A stretch of DNA of 64,000 bases from Rhodocytophaga aerolata (GTDB lineage Bacteria > Bacteroidota > Bacteroidia > Cytophagales > 172606-1). Location of the stretch: NCBI RefSeq assembly GCF_030503435.1, contig NZ_JAUKPO010000007.1, forward strand, positions 275,474-339,473. The letters are read 5' to 3'. Positions 26,325 through 33,503 of the stretch are shown piece by piece. The notes under the pieces are model-generated. The model saw nothing but the letters and a program-made list of their open reading frames with translations. It searched no databases and was not told the origin of the DNA. Every line of letters starts with the position of its first letter. Position 1 is the stretch's first letter. A program made the position numbers and the translations under genes.

Positions 26325-26594
26325 TTACTTTTTATTAACTGTATCAGCAGACATTTGCCGTCCGGTACCGCTTGTGTCAGTATCTGCACGGCCCACAGCT
26401 TCATCGGTGCCTGCACGGCCGGCTTTTCCAGTAGTATCCACCGTAAAATCAGTTTGCTCCTCGCCTAAGTTACTATCCTGCCCCTGCTGGTTCTGACTAC
26501 TATCGCAGGAATACAAACCGGTAGAAATCATTAGCATACTCATGCCTACCCATTTTACCCAAGATGTTCTTGTATTTTTCTTAAATAGTTTCAT
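26325..26594 (-). CDS. Small disordered lipoprotein, first gene of the minus-strand set
   Basis: An 89-residue lipoprotein. Its basic N-region is long (MKLFKKNTRTSWVKWV) and the lipobox ends at Cys30 (TGLYSCDSS). The mature part is low-complexity Gly/Thr/Asp (GKAGRAGTDEAVGRADTD). The CDSS after the lipobox is shared with the two plus-strand lipoproteins near the sigma factor. A GAAACT-N15-GTAT pattern, typical of ECF promoters in spacing, lies about 40-65 bases upstream. Probably the promoter-proximal gene of a unit with the next two. Confidence 0.68.
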   Translation of the reverse strand: MKLFKKNTRTSWVKWVGMSMLMISTGLYSCDSSQNQQGQDSNLGEEQTDFTVDTTGKAGRAGTDEAVGRADTDTSGTGRQMSADTVNKK

Positions 26595-26633
26595 TTTATT
26601 CGTATTTTAGGTTGTTGGTTTATGTTGATGCAG

Positions 26634-26658
26634 ATACGAAATATTTTGAAAAAGTTTC
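26634..26658 (-). promoter_or_regulatory. Candidate ECF-type promoter of the lipoprotein unit
   Basis: On the minus strand GAAACT (26658-26653), 15 bases, then GTATCT starting at 26637. The spacer and the GTAT core equal those of the three GGTTAC-type promoters near the sigma gene, but the upstream hexamer differs. Weak evidence. Confidence 0.3.
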
Positions 26659-26753
26659 ATCCATAAAATCAACATCTTACGTGTTTTATTGTACGTTCAT
26701 TGCTTACGAAAACAAAACCACTAAGTTTTATAGGTTTATAAAATAAATACACA

Positions 26754-27095
26754 TTGATAGCAATTGTCAGGCATGCTTCCTTCATCCCTGCCCGGGGTAT
26801 GGCCTTATTTCCATTTATTCTCGTTAAGCATCCGCAAGATCTGGCAGATGCCAGGTTAATCCGGCACGAATACATTCATATTTGGCAGCAGATAGAATTA
26901 CTTATTGTTCCCTTTTATGTTCTGTACCTGGCGAATTATTTGTGGAACCGGCTAAAGGGGCAGCCACATGAGCAGGCATATTATAATATATGTTTCGAAA
27001 AAGAGGCTTTTATGCATGACCATGATGAAAATTACTTGCGTGAAAGGCGGCTATGGGGTTTTTGGAGGTATATAATAAAGAAAAGCAGCTTTTAA
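26754..27095 (+). CDS. Small HExxH protein, putative membrane-associated metallopeptidase-like
   Basis: A 113-residue protein. It contains RHEYIHIWQQIELL (HEYIH near residue 39), the HExxH zinc motif, followed by a hydrophobic helix (IVPFYVLYLANYLW) and FEKEAFMHD, where a Glu could be a third ligand. The start is taken as TTG 26754, the only one before the conserved GMALFPFILVKHP; an in-frame TAA is at 26739. A later ATG at 26799 is possible. Similar small proteins occur widely in Bacteroidota, by recollection, without known activity. Its stop codon lies in the loop of a terminator. Confidence 0.7.
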   Translation: MIAIVRHASFIPARGMALFPFILVKHPQDLADARLIRHEYIHIWQQIELLIVPFYVLYLANYLWNRLKGQPHEQAYYNICFEKEAFMHDHDENYLRERRLWGFWRYIIKKSSF

Positions 27096-27112
27096 GGCTG
27101 CCTTTCTTTATT
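27074..27112. terminator. Terminator whose loop contains the HExxH gene stop codon
   Basis: Arms 27074-27089 and 27097-27112 pair over 16 bases with one mismatch; the TAA at 27093-27095 is in the seven-base loop. A-rich and T-rich ends allow action on both strands, serving also the convergent protease gene. Confidence 0.75.
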
Positions 27113-27162
27113 GCACAGATATCTTCTTGCTAAAATGTTATTCTGTAAGCTATCAATATATT

Positions 27163-28269
27163 TTATTTATGCTGATAGACTTTTACATTAAATACCAGAT
27201 TTTGCAGATACTTTATTTGTTCAGGTCGCTTTAGCTCTTTAATAGAATTTTTGGCGGGCAAGATAATTGGCTCAGGCAAAGAATCTCTAGGTATAGAATC
27301 AATTACTTCTAAAAGATATTTAGCCTTAATGGCAAATGCCGCACCTTCTGCATCCGTATGTTTACCTGAGATAATACCTACCAAATTTCCTCGGTCGTCC
27401 AGAAGAGGGGCACCACTATTGCCTGGGTTTACAGGTATAGAAATCTGATAAGCAGCCGTATCTCCCTCAAATCCGGTTTTAGAGCTGATGGTACCGTCTC
27501 CATACACCATGTCTTCCCGGGGAAAGGCCAACGTATACACTGGTTCTCCCAGATCAGATTCTCTGGTCTTAAAGCCATAAGGTATTTTCATAGATATAGG
27601 AAAATCCGGATCAGTAATTTTGAGCACTGCCAGATCGCTGAATTTATCAATATATACCTCTTTTGCCTTGTAGCGGCACAATTCATTTACTTTAGATTCT
27701 ACATATACTGAATCTGCCCCGGCTATTACGTGCCTGTTGGTGACAATGTATCCGTTTGAGGAAATTAAAAAACCGGTAGCGCTATAAGTAACTGGCTTAT
27801 AATCAGATGTATTACTGGATGTGGCGCTAACTATGTTTTTCTGGGTATTTTTAATAGAATTCAGCTCCCGTTTCAACTCTTTGTAATAGCTGATCTGACG
27901 GTTTTCCAGAGAATGAAGATAATCAACGGTGAATAGGGTACCCATAACTGTAATAACTGCTACGGAAGCAGCAACAACCATAGTGGGTAAATGTTTTTTC
28001 CAGAAAACCTGTATGCTGTATTTAGCAAACCTGCTCCTGTTAGCAAAGCTTTCAGTTTCCATTTCCTCGTGAAACTGGTTAAGCTTTTGCTTTAAGCCTG
28101 TTCGTTTTCCATACAAGGTAAAACTTTCCATCAGTAGCTTATGGCTACTTACTTCTATCGCCAGCTGAGGATCTTGTTTTATTTTTGTTTCAAACAAATC
28201 TGCCTCTTCCTTGCTTAATGTACCTGCTAAGTACTGTTCAATCTGTTCAATGTTACTCATGTTTACCAT
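27163..28269 (-). CDS. Anti-sigma-like / trypsin-like serine protease membrane fusion
   Basis: A 368-residue single-pass protein. The cytosolic N-terminus (1-90) resembles Bacteroidota anti-sigma domains (IEQIEQYLAGTLSKEEADLFETKI is split), one membrane helix is at about 94-115, a short coiled coil at 118-146, and a periplasmic HtrA/trypsin-like domain at 155-330. The triad is complete: His180 (TNRHVIAG), Asp212 (FSDLAVLKI), Ser285 (NPGNSGAPL). There is no PDZ domain. The start may be 28269 or the Met at 28260. It lies 21 bases after an ECF sigma gene, the usual anti-sigma position. I infer it holds the sigma factor and senses or processes envelope signals; direct proof is lacking. Confidence 0.82.
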   Translation of the reverse strand: MVNMSNIEQIEQYLAGTLSKEEADLFETKIKQDPQLAIEVSSHKLLMESFTLYGKRTGLKQKLNQFHEEMETESFANRSRFAKYSIQVFWKKHLPTMVVAASVAVITVMGTLFTVDYLHSLENRQISYYKELKRELNSIKNTQKNIVSATSSNTSDYKPVTYSATGFLISSNGYIVTNRHVIAGADSVYVESKVNELCRYKAKEVYIDKFSDLAVLKITDPDFPISMKIPYGFKTRESDLGEPVYTLAFPREDMVYGDGTISSKTGFEGDTAAYQISIPVNPGNSGAPLLDDRGNLVGIISGKHTDAEGAAFAIKAKYLLEVIDSIPRDSLPEPIILPAKNSIKELKRPEQIKYLQNLVFNVKVYQHK

Positions 28270-28290
28270 AATATAGGCTTCCTGTCAAAA

Positions 28291-28860
28291 TTATTCACTA
28301 TGATAACTGGAGAAAAAAAGCTTTTTTAACCGCATCAGGCATTTATATTTTTGATTTTTGGCATTGTCCGTATTTGTATATCCCATTTTTTCCATAATCT
28401 GCTGCATAGTAAAATTATGAATAAAAAAATCTTCCAGGATGGTGCGGCAAGGTTCGCCTAACTTTTCCAATGCCTGTTTCATAACTTTAAATTGCATATC
28501 CTTGTCTTCAATCTCTGCATCCTCTTTCACGAAAGGAATAAAACTCTCAAAGTCTTCAATCTTACCAACGTACCTGCTTTTTTCAGCCAACTTTTTCAAC
28601 CACAACCGGCGGCTTACCGAATAAATGTATGTTTTTACTTTGCAGGTAAGCTCAAACCCAGGAATTTGCAGATTTTCATACAGCACAATAATAGATTCCT
28701 GATAAATATCTTTGGCTTCCTGCTCGGTTCCGCTGTTGTTGCCAATAAAATGCAGCACCATGGGAAAGTACGTTCTATACAATAAATTTAATGCTTTGTC
28801 ATCTCCCCGTTTAAGCGCCAAGAGTAGCTCTTCATCAAATTCAGGCAATACTTTATTCAT
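28291..28860 (-). CDS. ECF RNA polymerase sigma factor
   Basis: A 189-residue sigma-70 factor with only regions 2 and 4. Region 2 is at about 25-90 (YRTYFPMVLHFI, EAKDIYQESIIVLYENL) and region 4 at about 130-185 (LGEPCRTILEDFF, FTMQQIMEKMGYTNTDNAKNQKYKCL). The tandem gene 21 bases downstream encodes an anti-sigma-like protease. A GGTTAC-N15-GTAT motif faces it, ending about 12 bases from the ATG, so autoregulation with a very short leader is likely. Two divergent lipoprotein genes carry the same motif and are probable targets. Confidence 0.93.
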   Translation of the reverse strand: MNKVLPEFDEELLLALKRGDDKALNLLYRTYFPMVLHFIGNNSGTEQEAKDIYQESIIVLYENLQIPGFELTCKVKTYIYSVSRRLWLKKLAEKSRYVGKIEDFESFIPFVKEDAEIEDKDMQFKVMKQALEKLGEPCRTILEDFFIHNFTMQQIMEKMGYTNTDNAKNQKYKCLMRLKKLFFSSYHSE

Positions 28861-28871
28861 TAAATTTGCAT

Positions 28872-28898
28872 TAATACACTAAGGTAGGAATTGTAACC
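28872..28898 (-). promoter_or_regulatory. Predicted autoregulated ECF promoter of the sigma/protease operon
   Basis: Minus strand: GGTTAC at 28898-28893, 15 bases, GTATTA at 28877-28872. Hexamer and spacer match the two plus-strand copies. The ATG is 12 bases below the -10 region, implying a nearly leaderless mRNA. Confidence 0.6.
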
Positions 28899-28919
28899 TG
28901 TAAAAAATAAATCTTTTTT

Positions 28920-28948
28920 GGGTTACCTTCGTTAGTTTTCGGTATAAA
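28920..28948 (+). promoter_or_regulatory. Predicted ECF promoter of lipoprotein gene at 28993
   Basis: GGGTTACCT from 28920, then GTATAAA at 28942-28948, with GGTTAC (28921-28926) separated from GTAT by 15 bases. CCAAAATTT follows at 28950. The same string order occurs before the next lipoprotein gene. Confidence 0.7.
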
Positions 28949-28992
28949 GCCAAAATTTATTAAACCTTTAACCTTAAAACTTGACAATGACT

Positions 28993-29202
28993 ATGAAAAA
29001 AGTAATGTATGCAGCTTTGTTTGTTCTTGGAACACTTAGCTTTTCTGCCTGCGATAGCTCCACAAGTTCAACCACTGAGTCTGACGAAAGAGTAATCGAT
29101 AGAGACACTGTTGGAACAGAGGTAGAAGTTGAAGAAACAGTTGTAGAAACAGACACCAGCACCAGAACTCAAACAATGGAAACTGATACAACAAAACAAT
29201 AA
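28993..29202 (+). CDS. Small disordered lipoprotein, predicted sigma target
   Basis: A 69-residue lipoprotein starting at MKKVMYAALF; earlier in-frame starts at 28981 and 28987 are possible but less typical. The lipobox ends at Cys20 (LSFSACDSSTSST). The mature tail is acidic and Thr/Glu/Val-rich (TVGTEVEVEETVVETDTSTR). It is a paralogue of the next gene: both have MKK, a hydrophobic stretch, then ACDSST at the same position. An ECF-type promoter motif lies 45-73 bases upstream. No fold is expected; function unknown. Confidence 0.75.
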   Translation: MKKVMYAALFVLGTLSFSACDSSTSSTTESDERVIDRDTVGTEVEVEETVVETDTSTRTQTMETDTTKQ

Positions 29203-29228
29203 AATAATATATTGTACTCTGATATAAC

Positions 29229-29261
29229 AAAAAAAGCCGGTATTCTATACCGGCTTTTTTT
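29229..29261. terminator. Bidirectional terminator between the paired lipoprotein genes
   Basis: A7-GCCGGTAT, loop TCT, ATACCGGC-T7; perfect 15-base arms (29229-29243, 29247-29261). It separates the two lipoprotein genes, so each needs its own promoter. Confidence 0.92.
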
Positions 29262-29287
29262 ATTGTAAAAAATATAAATAATCCGTT

Positions 29288-29316
29288 GGGTTACCTGTTT
29301 TGATTTATTGTATAAA
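29288..29316 (+). promoter_or_regulatory. Predicted ECF promoter of lipoprotein gene at 29354
   Basis: GGTTAC at 29289-29294, 15 bases, GTATAAA at 29310-29316, followed at once by CCAAAATTTT. Shared with the upstream gene: TGGGTTACCT, the 13-base spacer to GTATAAA, and CCAAAATTT. It overlaps an in-frame upstream start, so the true start is 29354. Confidence 0.7.
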
Positions 29317-29353
29317 CCAAAATTTTAACTATTACTTTAAAGAAAACAAGAAA

Positions 29354-29536
29354 ATGAAAAAGATTTTATTCGTAGCACTACTTGCCTTCACTACTTTAGG
29401 TTTCACGGCTTGCGATAGCTCAACCACCACTACTAACGATGAGTCTACTGATACAACTACTGTAGAAACAGCTCCTGAAGAAATTACTCCAGCTGATACT
29501 ACTTCTATGTCTGCAGACACAACTAGCGCTCAATAA
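29354..29536 (+). CDS. Small disordered lipoprotein, predicted sigma target
   Basis: A 60-residue lipoprotein starting at MKKILFVALL, chosen because the predicted promoter lies over any earlier start. The lipobox ends at Cys20 (LGFTACDSSTTTT). The mature 40 residues are almost wholly Thr, Ser, Asp, Glu, Ala and Pro. Clear paralogue of the preceding gene and under the same promoter motif. A perfect terminator follows. Function unknown; surface tethering is possible but not shown. Confidence 0.75.
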   Translation: MKKILFVALLAFTTLGFTACDSSTTTTNDESTDTTTVETAPEEITPADTTSMSADTTSAQ

Positions 29537-29548
29537 TCAAATTTATAG

Positions 29549-29590
29549 CAACAAAAAAGGCCTGATATGTATATCAGGCCTTTTTTGTTG
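29549..29590. terminator. Bidirectional terminator
   Basis: Perfect 20-base arms (29549-29568, 29571-29590), core A6-GGCCTGATAT-GT-ATATCAGGCC-T6. Serves the lipoprotein gene and the convergent TerB-like gene. Confidence 0.92.
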
Positions 29591-29603
29591 TATTATCTGT
29601 TAC

Positions 29604-30002
29604 TTATCTATCTACAGTCAGGTAGTTGATCTGCAAATCATTCTGGAACTTCTGGATCAAATCCTGTTGAAAAAGATTAATAATGCCTCTTTCTTTCGCT
29701 TCAGAAGCAGGGCTGTGATGGCTGGCTTCAGCAATAGCTTTCAGGATACTTACAAGGTGTTCATACTCAGGGCTTGGGCCATGTTCTTTAAAAATATCCA
29801 TAGCTTTAGCATATACGTATTCTACCGTGTTGTCTTTTTGAGCTTCATATTTAAACGACCATACAATATCTTTGGCCCAGCTATGGTTCCTTACTATATG
29901 TTCCAAAGTTGCCACTTCTTCTCCTTGCACCACTCCATCAGCTTTGGCAACGGCATAAATGAGCTCACCAAACGCTTCGTATAATTTTTCTTTCGTAACC
30001 AT
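29604..30002 (-). CDS. TerB-like cytosolic protein
   Basis: A 132-residue all-helical protein with the TerB-type opening ELIYAVAKADGVVQGEEVATLEHIV (split, about 13-37), where the acidic DGVVQGEE loop is typical of metal-binding TerB folds. A second similar helical unit ends near 110 (AIAEASHHSPASEAKERGI). The family is linked to stress and phage/tellurite responses, but role here is unknown. It stands alone. Confidence 0.75.
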   Translation of the reverse strand: MVTKEKLYEAFGELIYAVAKADGVVQGEEVATLEHIVRNHSWAKDIVWSFKYEAQKDNTVEYVYAKAMDIFKEHGPSPEYEHLVSILKAIAEASHHSPASEAKERGIINLFQQDLIQKFQNDLQINYLTVDR

Positions 30003-30304
30003 TCGTGTAAATTTTTTGCCTTTTATCTGAAGTGAATATACTTTGTAACCTTCATTTTCACAACTTATCCTAAGTGAATCTGTTGATTAAGTTATATATA
30101 GTTAGCTATCAACAAATAAAAGTTGGATGAAGCTTTATTTAATAATTCATATAAAAAACTGGACAAACGGTAATGAGTTTGCGTAAATATCTTACATAGG
30201 TTTTTTATAGGCTGAAAATCAGGCAGCTATATAAATCTTTTCTATTTTATTGTTGTTATTCATACACTGTACTACATTTAGCCAAACTTTAATGAATATA
30301 GCAT
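30003..30304. other. Intergenic region between TerB-like gene and thiL
   Basis: 302 AT-rich bases between divergent genes. A GGTTAC on the minus strand (near 30045) is not followed by GTAT at 15 bases, so I do not call it a sigma target. No thiamine-riboswitch-like sequence is recognised before thiL. Confidence 0.4.
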
Positions 30305-31330
30305 ATGAAACGGACAGAGCTTAAAGAGTTGGGAGAATTTGGCTTGATAGACAGAATAGAGGCTGATTTTAAAAATATAAATTCTGAAACGGTTAAAGGT
30401 ATAGGCGATGATGCAGCAGTGATTGATAATGGAAGTAATGTATACACGGTCGTTTCTACAGATATGTTGGTGGAGGGAGTACACTTCGATTTAAGTTATG
30501 TTCCCTTGCATCATTTGGGGTATAAAGCAGTGGCCGTAAATATTTCAGACATTGCTGCAATGAATGGCATACCTAAGCAAATAACGGTAAGCCTGGCGTT
30601 GAGTAGCCGTTTTTCAGTAGAAGCAATAGATGCACTGTATCAAGGTATTAAAATTGCTTGTGACGATTACAAAGTAGATTTGGTGGGTGGAGATACAACC
30701 AGTTCCAGAGCTGGGCTGGTTATTTCAATAACAGCAATAGGAGTAGTAGAAAAAAATAAAATAGCCTACCGCCATACAGCCAGGCCAAATGATATTATTT
30801 GTGCTACCGGCGATCTGGGTGGCGCTTATCTAGGCTTACAAGTGTTGGAGCAGGAAAAACAAGTATATCTGGCAAATCCGGAAATGCAGCCTCAACTGGC
30901 AGGAAAAGATTATTTACTGAAGCGGCAATTAAAACCGGAAGCCCGGATGGATGTAATCTATGAGTTGAATGATATAGGCGTAGTTCCTACATCCATGATT
31001 GATATTTCAGATGGGTTAGCTTCCGAACTTATGCACTTGTGCCGCTCTTCTAATACTGGCGCAGTTATTTTCGAAGACAAACTACCTATTCATGGCGAAA
31101 CGTACAATACGGCTGTTGAATTTAACATTGATCCGGTAACCTGTGTGCTGAACGGAGGGGAAGATTACGAACTGTTGTTTACGATTAGTCAGGAAGATTT
31201 CCCCAAAATTAAAAACCATGCAGATATTGCCCTTATTGGCTATATGACTAATATACCTAAAGAAATACTGTTAAATACTAAGTCTGGCACACCCGTACCG
31301 ATACGGGCGCAAGGCTGGGTACATTTTTGA
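30305..31330 (+). CDS. thiL: Thiamine-monophosphate kinase
   Basis: Phosphorylates thiamine phosphate to thiamine diphosphate, the active cofactor. The 341-residue PurM-like protein begins ELGEFGLIDRIE, has the metal and ATP sites GIGDDAAVID near 37 and STDMLVEGVHFD near 50, DLVGGDTTSS near 128, DISDGLASELMHL near 237 and NGGEDYELLF near 283. The family is unambiguous. The enzyme supports TPP enzymes in the window such as Dxs and pyruvate dehydrogenase E1. Confidence 0.96.
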   Translation: MKRTELKELGEFGLIDRIEADFKNINSETVKGIGDDAAVIDNGSNVYTVVSTDMLVEGVHFDLSYVPLHHLGYKAVAVNISDIAAMNGIPKQITVSLALSSRFSVEAIDALYQGIKIACDDYKVDLVGGDTTSSRAGLVISITAIGVVEKNKIAYRHTARPNDIICATGDLGGAYLGLQVLEQEKQVYLANPEMQPQLAGKDYLLKRQLKPEARMDVIYELNDIGVVPTSMIDISDGLASELMHLCRSSNTGAVIFEDKLPIHGETYNTAVEFNIDPVTCVLNGGEDYELLFTISQEDFPKIKNHADIALIGYMTNIPKEILLNTKSGTPVPIRAQGWVHF

Positions 31331-31364
31331 GAAACTTGATAAACTATGTTAACTATCTACTATT

Positions 31365-31769
31365 ATGGAAGCATTTCATAAATATTGCATTTTCACATGC
31401 ATACTATGGTTTGGTATGGGAATGCTTATGAGTATTCCGGTATTGGGGCAGGAAAATAAGATTACAGCTACAACTAAAACAAGCATATCTGACGAATTTG
31501 ATCTGAAAGAACTTAAAAACAGGCAGCGCCGAACAGTTTCTTACTTAGTAGTAACTGATATCCGGGATATAGCTTATGGAAACCGCTGTGTAACGGAAGC
31601 TACCCGCAGATTAGGGTTTGTTTATACGCCCATGCCTATCAGTGAGATAGAAAGAAAATCAAGATTCCATTACTTCACCCATAACCAGTTCACCAAACTA
31701 AAGATTACATTAAAACACGGTCCGGGCTGGAAAAAGAAGTTGAGAAAAAGCATTGCACGATGCGGGTAA
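31365..31769 (+). CDS. Small exported basic protein of unknown function
   Basis: A 134-residue protein with a signal peptide (hydrophobic 8-27, cut near VLGQ at 28). The mature part has Arg/Lys clusters at NRQRRTVSYL near 52 and a very basic C-terminus KHGPGWKKKLRKSIARCG. Two Cys in the mature part (NRCVTEA and the penultimate residue) could form a disulfide. I recognise no family. It follows thiL by 34 bases and may be cotranscribed. Confidence 0.6.
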   Translation: MEAFHKYCIFTCILWFGMGMLMSIPVLGQENKITATTKTSISDEFDLKELKNRQRRTVSYLVVTDIRDIAYGNRCVTEATRRLGFVYTPMPISEIERKSRFHYFTHNQFTKLKITLKHGPGWKKKLRKSIARCG

Positions 31770-31778
31770 AAGGGTTTG

Positions 31779-31816
31779 TACGCAGGCACATACGTAGGTA
31801 AGTGCCTGTATTTTTT
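31779..31816. terminator. Terminator between small exported gene and purB
   Basis: CAGGCAC (31783-31789) pairs with GTGCCTG (31802-31808), with partly paired flanks, and is followed by T6. It overlaps the purB stop on the other strand. Confidence 0.65.
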
Positions 31817-33158
31817 ATAAACCAGTATAGTTAAAAGGCGTAATCAACCGTAGCTCTTCTTTCACTTCATCACTTACTGCCAAAGTATTGATAAAATTGG
31901 TAATGGCAGGAAACGTAATTTTATCATTGGTACGGGTAAGTTCTTTTAAAGCTTCATAAGGCTTGGGGTAGCCTTCCCGCCGCAATATGGTTTGAATTCC
32001 TTCTGCTACCACAGCCCAGTTATTCTCCAGATCTTCACTCATTTTTGCTACATTAATTTCAAGCTTGCCTAATCCTTTCAGCAGCGACTGGCAAGCGATA
32101 AGTATATGTGCCAAGGGTACGCCAATATTGCGAAGAACAGTAGAATCCGTTAAGTCCCGTTGAAGCCGCGATATAGGAAGTTTGGCAGATAAATGTTCTA
32201 AAAGAGCGTTGGCAATTCCTAGGTTTCCTTCAGAATTTTCAAAATCTATTGGATTCACCTTGTGAGGCATGGCCGAGGAACCTATTTCGCCTTTTTTGAT
32301 AGCTTGTTTAAAATAACCCATAGATATGTATTGCCACATATCGCGGTTCAAATCTATGAGAATGGTATTGATGCGTTTAAGGTTATCGAACAGGGTTGCC
32401 AGAAAATCATAATGTTCAATCTGGGTAGTGTAGCGGCTGCGGCTCAGTCCAAGAATGGTATTAACAAAATAATCTGCAAAATTTACCCAATCTATATGCG
32501 GATAGGCTACTGTATGGGCATTAAAGTTGCCAGTGGCGCCACCAAATTTAGCTGCATAGGGTATTTGTTCTAACAAGGCCAGTTGCTTTTGAAGCCGTTC
32601 ACAGAATACCATTATTTCTTTGCCTAACCGTGTAGGGGAGGCAGGTTGGCCATGCGTGTAAGCCAGCATAGGAATAGAGGTCCATTGTGAAGCTAAATTC
32701 AGGAGTTTTTGATGCAGGTTATTCAATACGGGCTTTATCTCTTTTTCCAAGCCTTCTTTTAAGGAAAGTGGAATGGCGGTATTGTTAATATCCTGCGATG
32801 TAAGCCCAAAATGAATAAATTCACTAAAATTTTCTACCTCCAATGATTCCATTCTGGACTTAATATAATATTCCAGGGCTTTAATATCATGGTTGGTTGT
32901 TTTCTCAATATCTTTTATTTGTCTGGCATCCTCTATACTAAAGTTCTCATACAATTTTCTTAAATCATTGTATTTCTCTTTAGGAAAATCAGCTAACTGG
33001 GGCAGCGGCAATTCACATAAGGCAATAAAATATTCTATTTCTACGCGTGTTCTAAAATAGATTAGTCCCTTCTCAGAGAAGTAAGGAGACAAATGAGAAG
33101 CCTGTTGCCAGTATCGGCCATCTATCGGCGAAATGGCAGAAAGTGAATCTAGGTGCAT
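31815..33158 (-). CDS. purB: Adenylosuccinate lyase
   Basis: Removes fumarate in two steps of purine synthesis (from SAICAR and from adenylosuccinate). The 447-residue product starts at Met 33158 (MHLDSLSAISPIDGRY); an in-frame start 11 codons upstream is less likely because the family begins here. Visible are TTNHDIKALEYYI near 82, HFGLTSQDINNTA near 112 and the catalytic flexible loop GSSAMPHKVNPIDFENSEGN near 288. It belongs to the E. coli-type PurB branch. It is divergent from the PaaE-like reductase. Confidence 0.96.
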   Translation of the reverse strand: MHLDSLSAISPIDGRYWQQASHLSPYFSEKGLIYFRTRVEIEYFIALCELPLPQLADFPKEKYNDLRKLYENFSIEDARQIKDIEKTTNHDIKALEYYIKSRMESLEVENFSEFIHFGLTSQDINNTAIPLSLKEGLEKEIKPVLNNLHQKLLNLASQWTSIPMLAYTHGQPASPTRLGKEIMVFCERLQKQLALLEQIPYAAKFGGATGNFNAHTVAYPHIDWVNFADYFVNTILGLSRSRYTTQIEHYDFLATLFDNLKRINTILIDLNRDMWQYISMGYFKQAIKKGEIGSSAMPHKVNPIDFENSEGNLGIANALLEHLSAKLPISRLQRDLTDSTVLRNIGVPLAHILIACQSLLKGLGKLEINVAKMSEDLENNWAVVAEGIQTILRREGYPKPYEALKELTRTNDKITFPAITNFINTLAVSDEVKEELRLITPFNYTGL

Positions 33159-33503
33159 AAGTGGCGTTGTTAATCCTCTCAAAGTTGACAATTATTCTCG
33201 ATTTTTCTATATATCTGTAAACCTTTCCCAGAATTATTGAAACGGTAGCAAAACCTGTTCCTCGTAAAACTTGTGTTGCCATAATTTGTTATCAAACTGA
33301 GAGATGAACTGAAAATAAGCAGACTTTAATTTCTAGGGCTGATATGTTAAAATATTCAGCGGTAATTATCTTAGTTTTGCTACATAGAAACAAAACCGGC
33401 TCTTGTACGCTATACTTAGCTATTAACTTGCGTAAATCTGTAAGGACTAGTGTAAGCAAAGGCCAGAAAAGTAGTTTAGTCAATTGTATTAGCCTATTAC
33501 TCC
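33159..33503. other. purB-reductase divergent intergenic region
   Basis: 345 bases without a convincing gene. Short open frames here lack family resemblance. No hairpin or RNA motif stands out; probably the promoter region of both genes. Confidence 0.4.

Noticed and set aside
30035..30060. GGTTAC on the minus strand before the TerB-like gene
   Set aside because: No GTAT follows at 15 bases, so it does not match the sigma promoter pattern.
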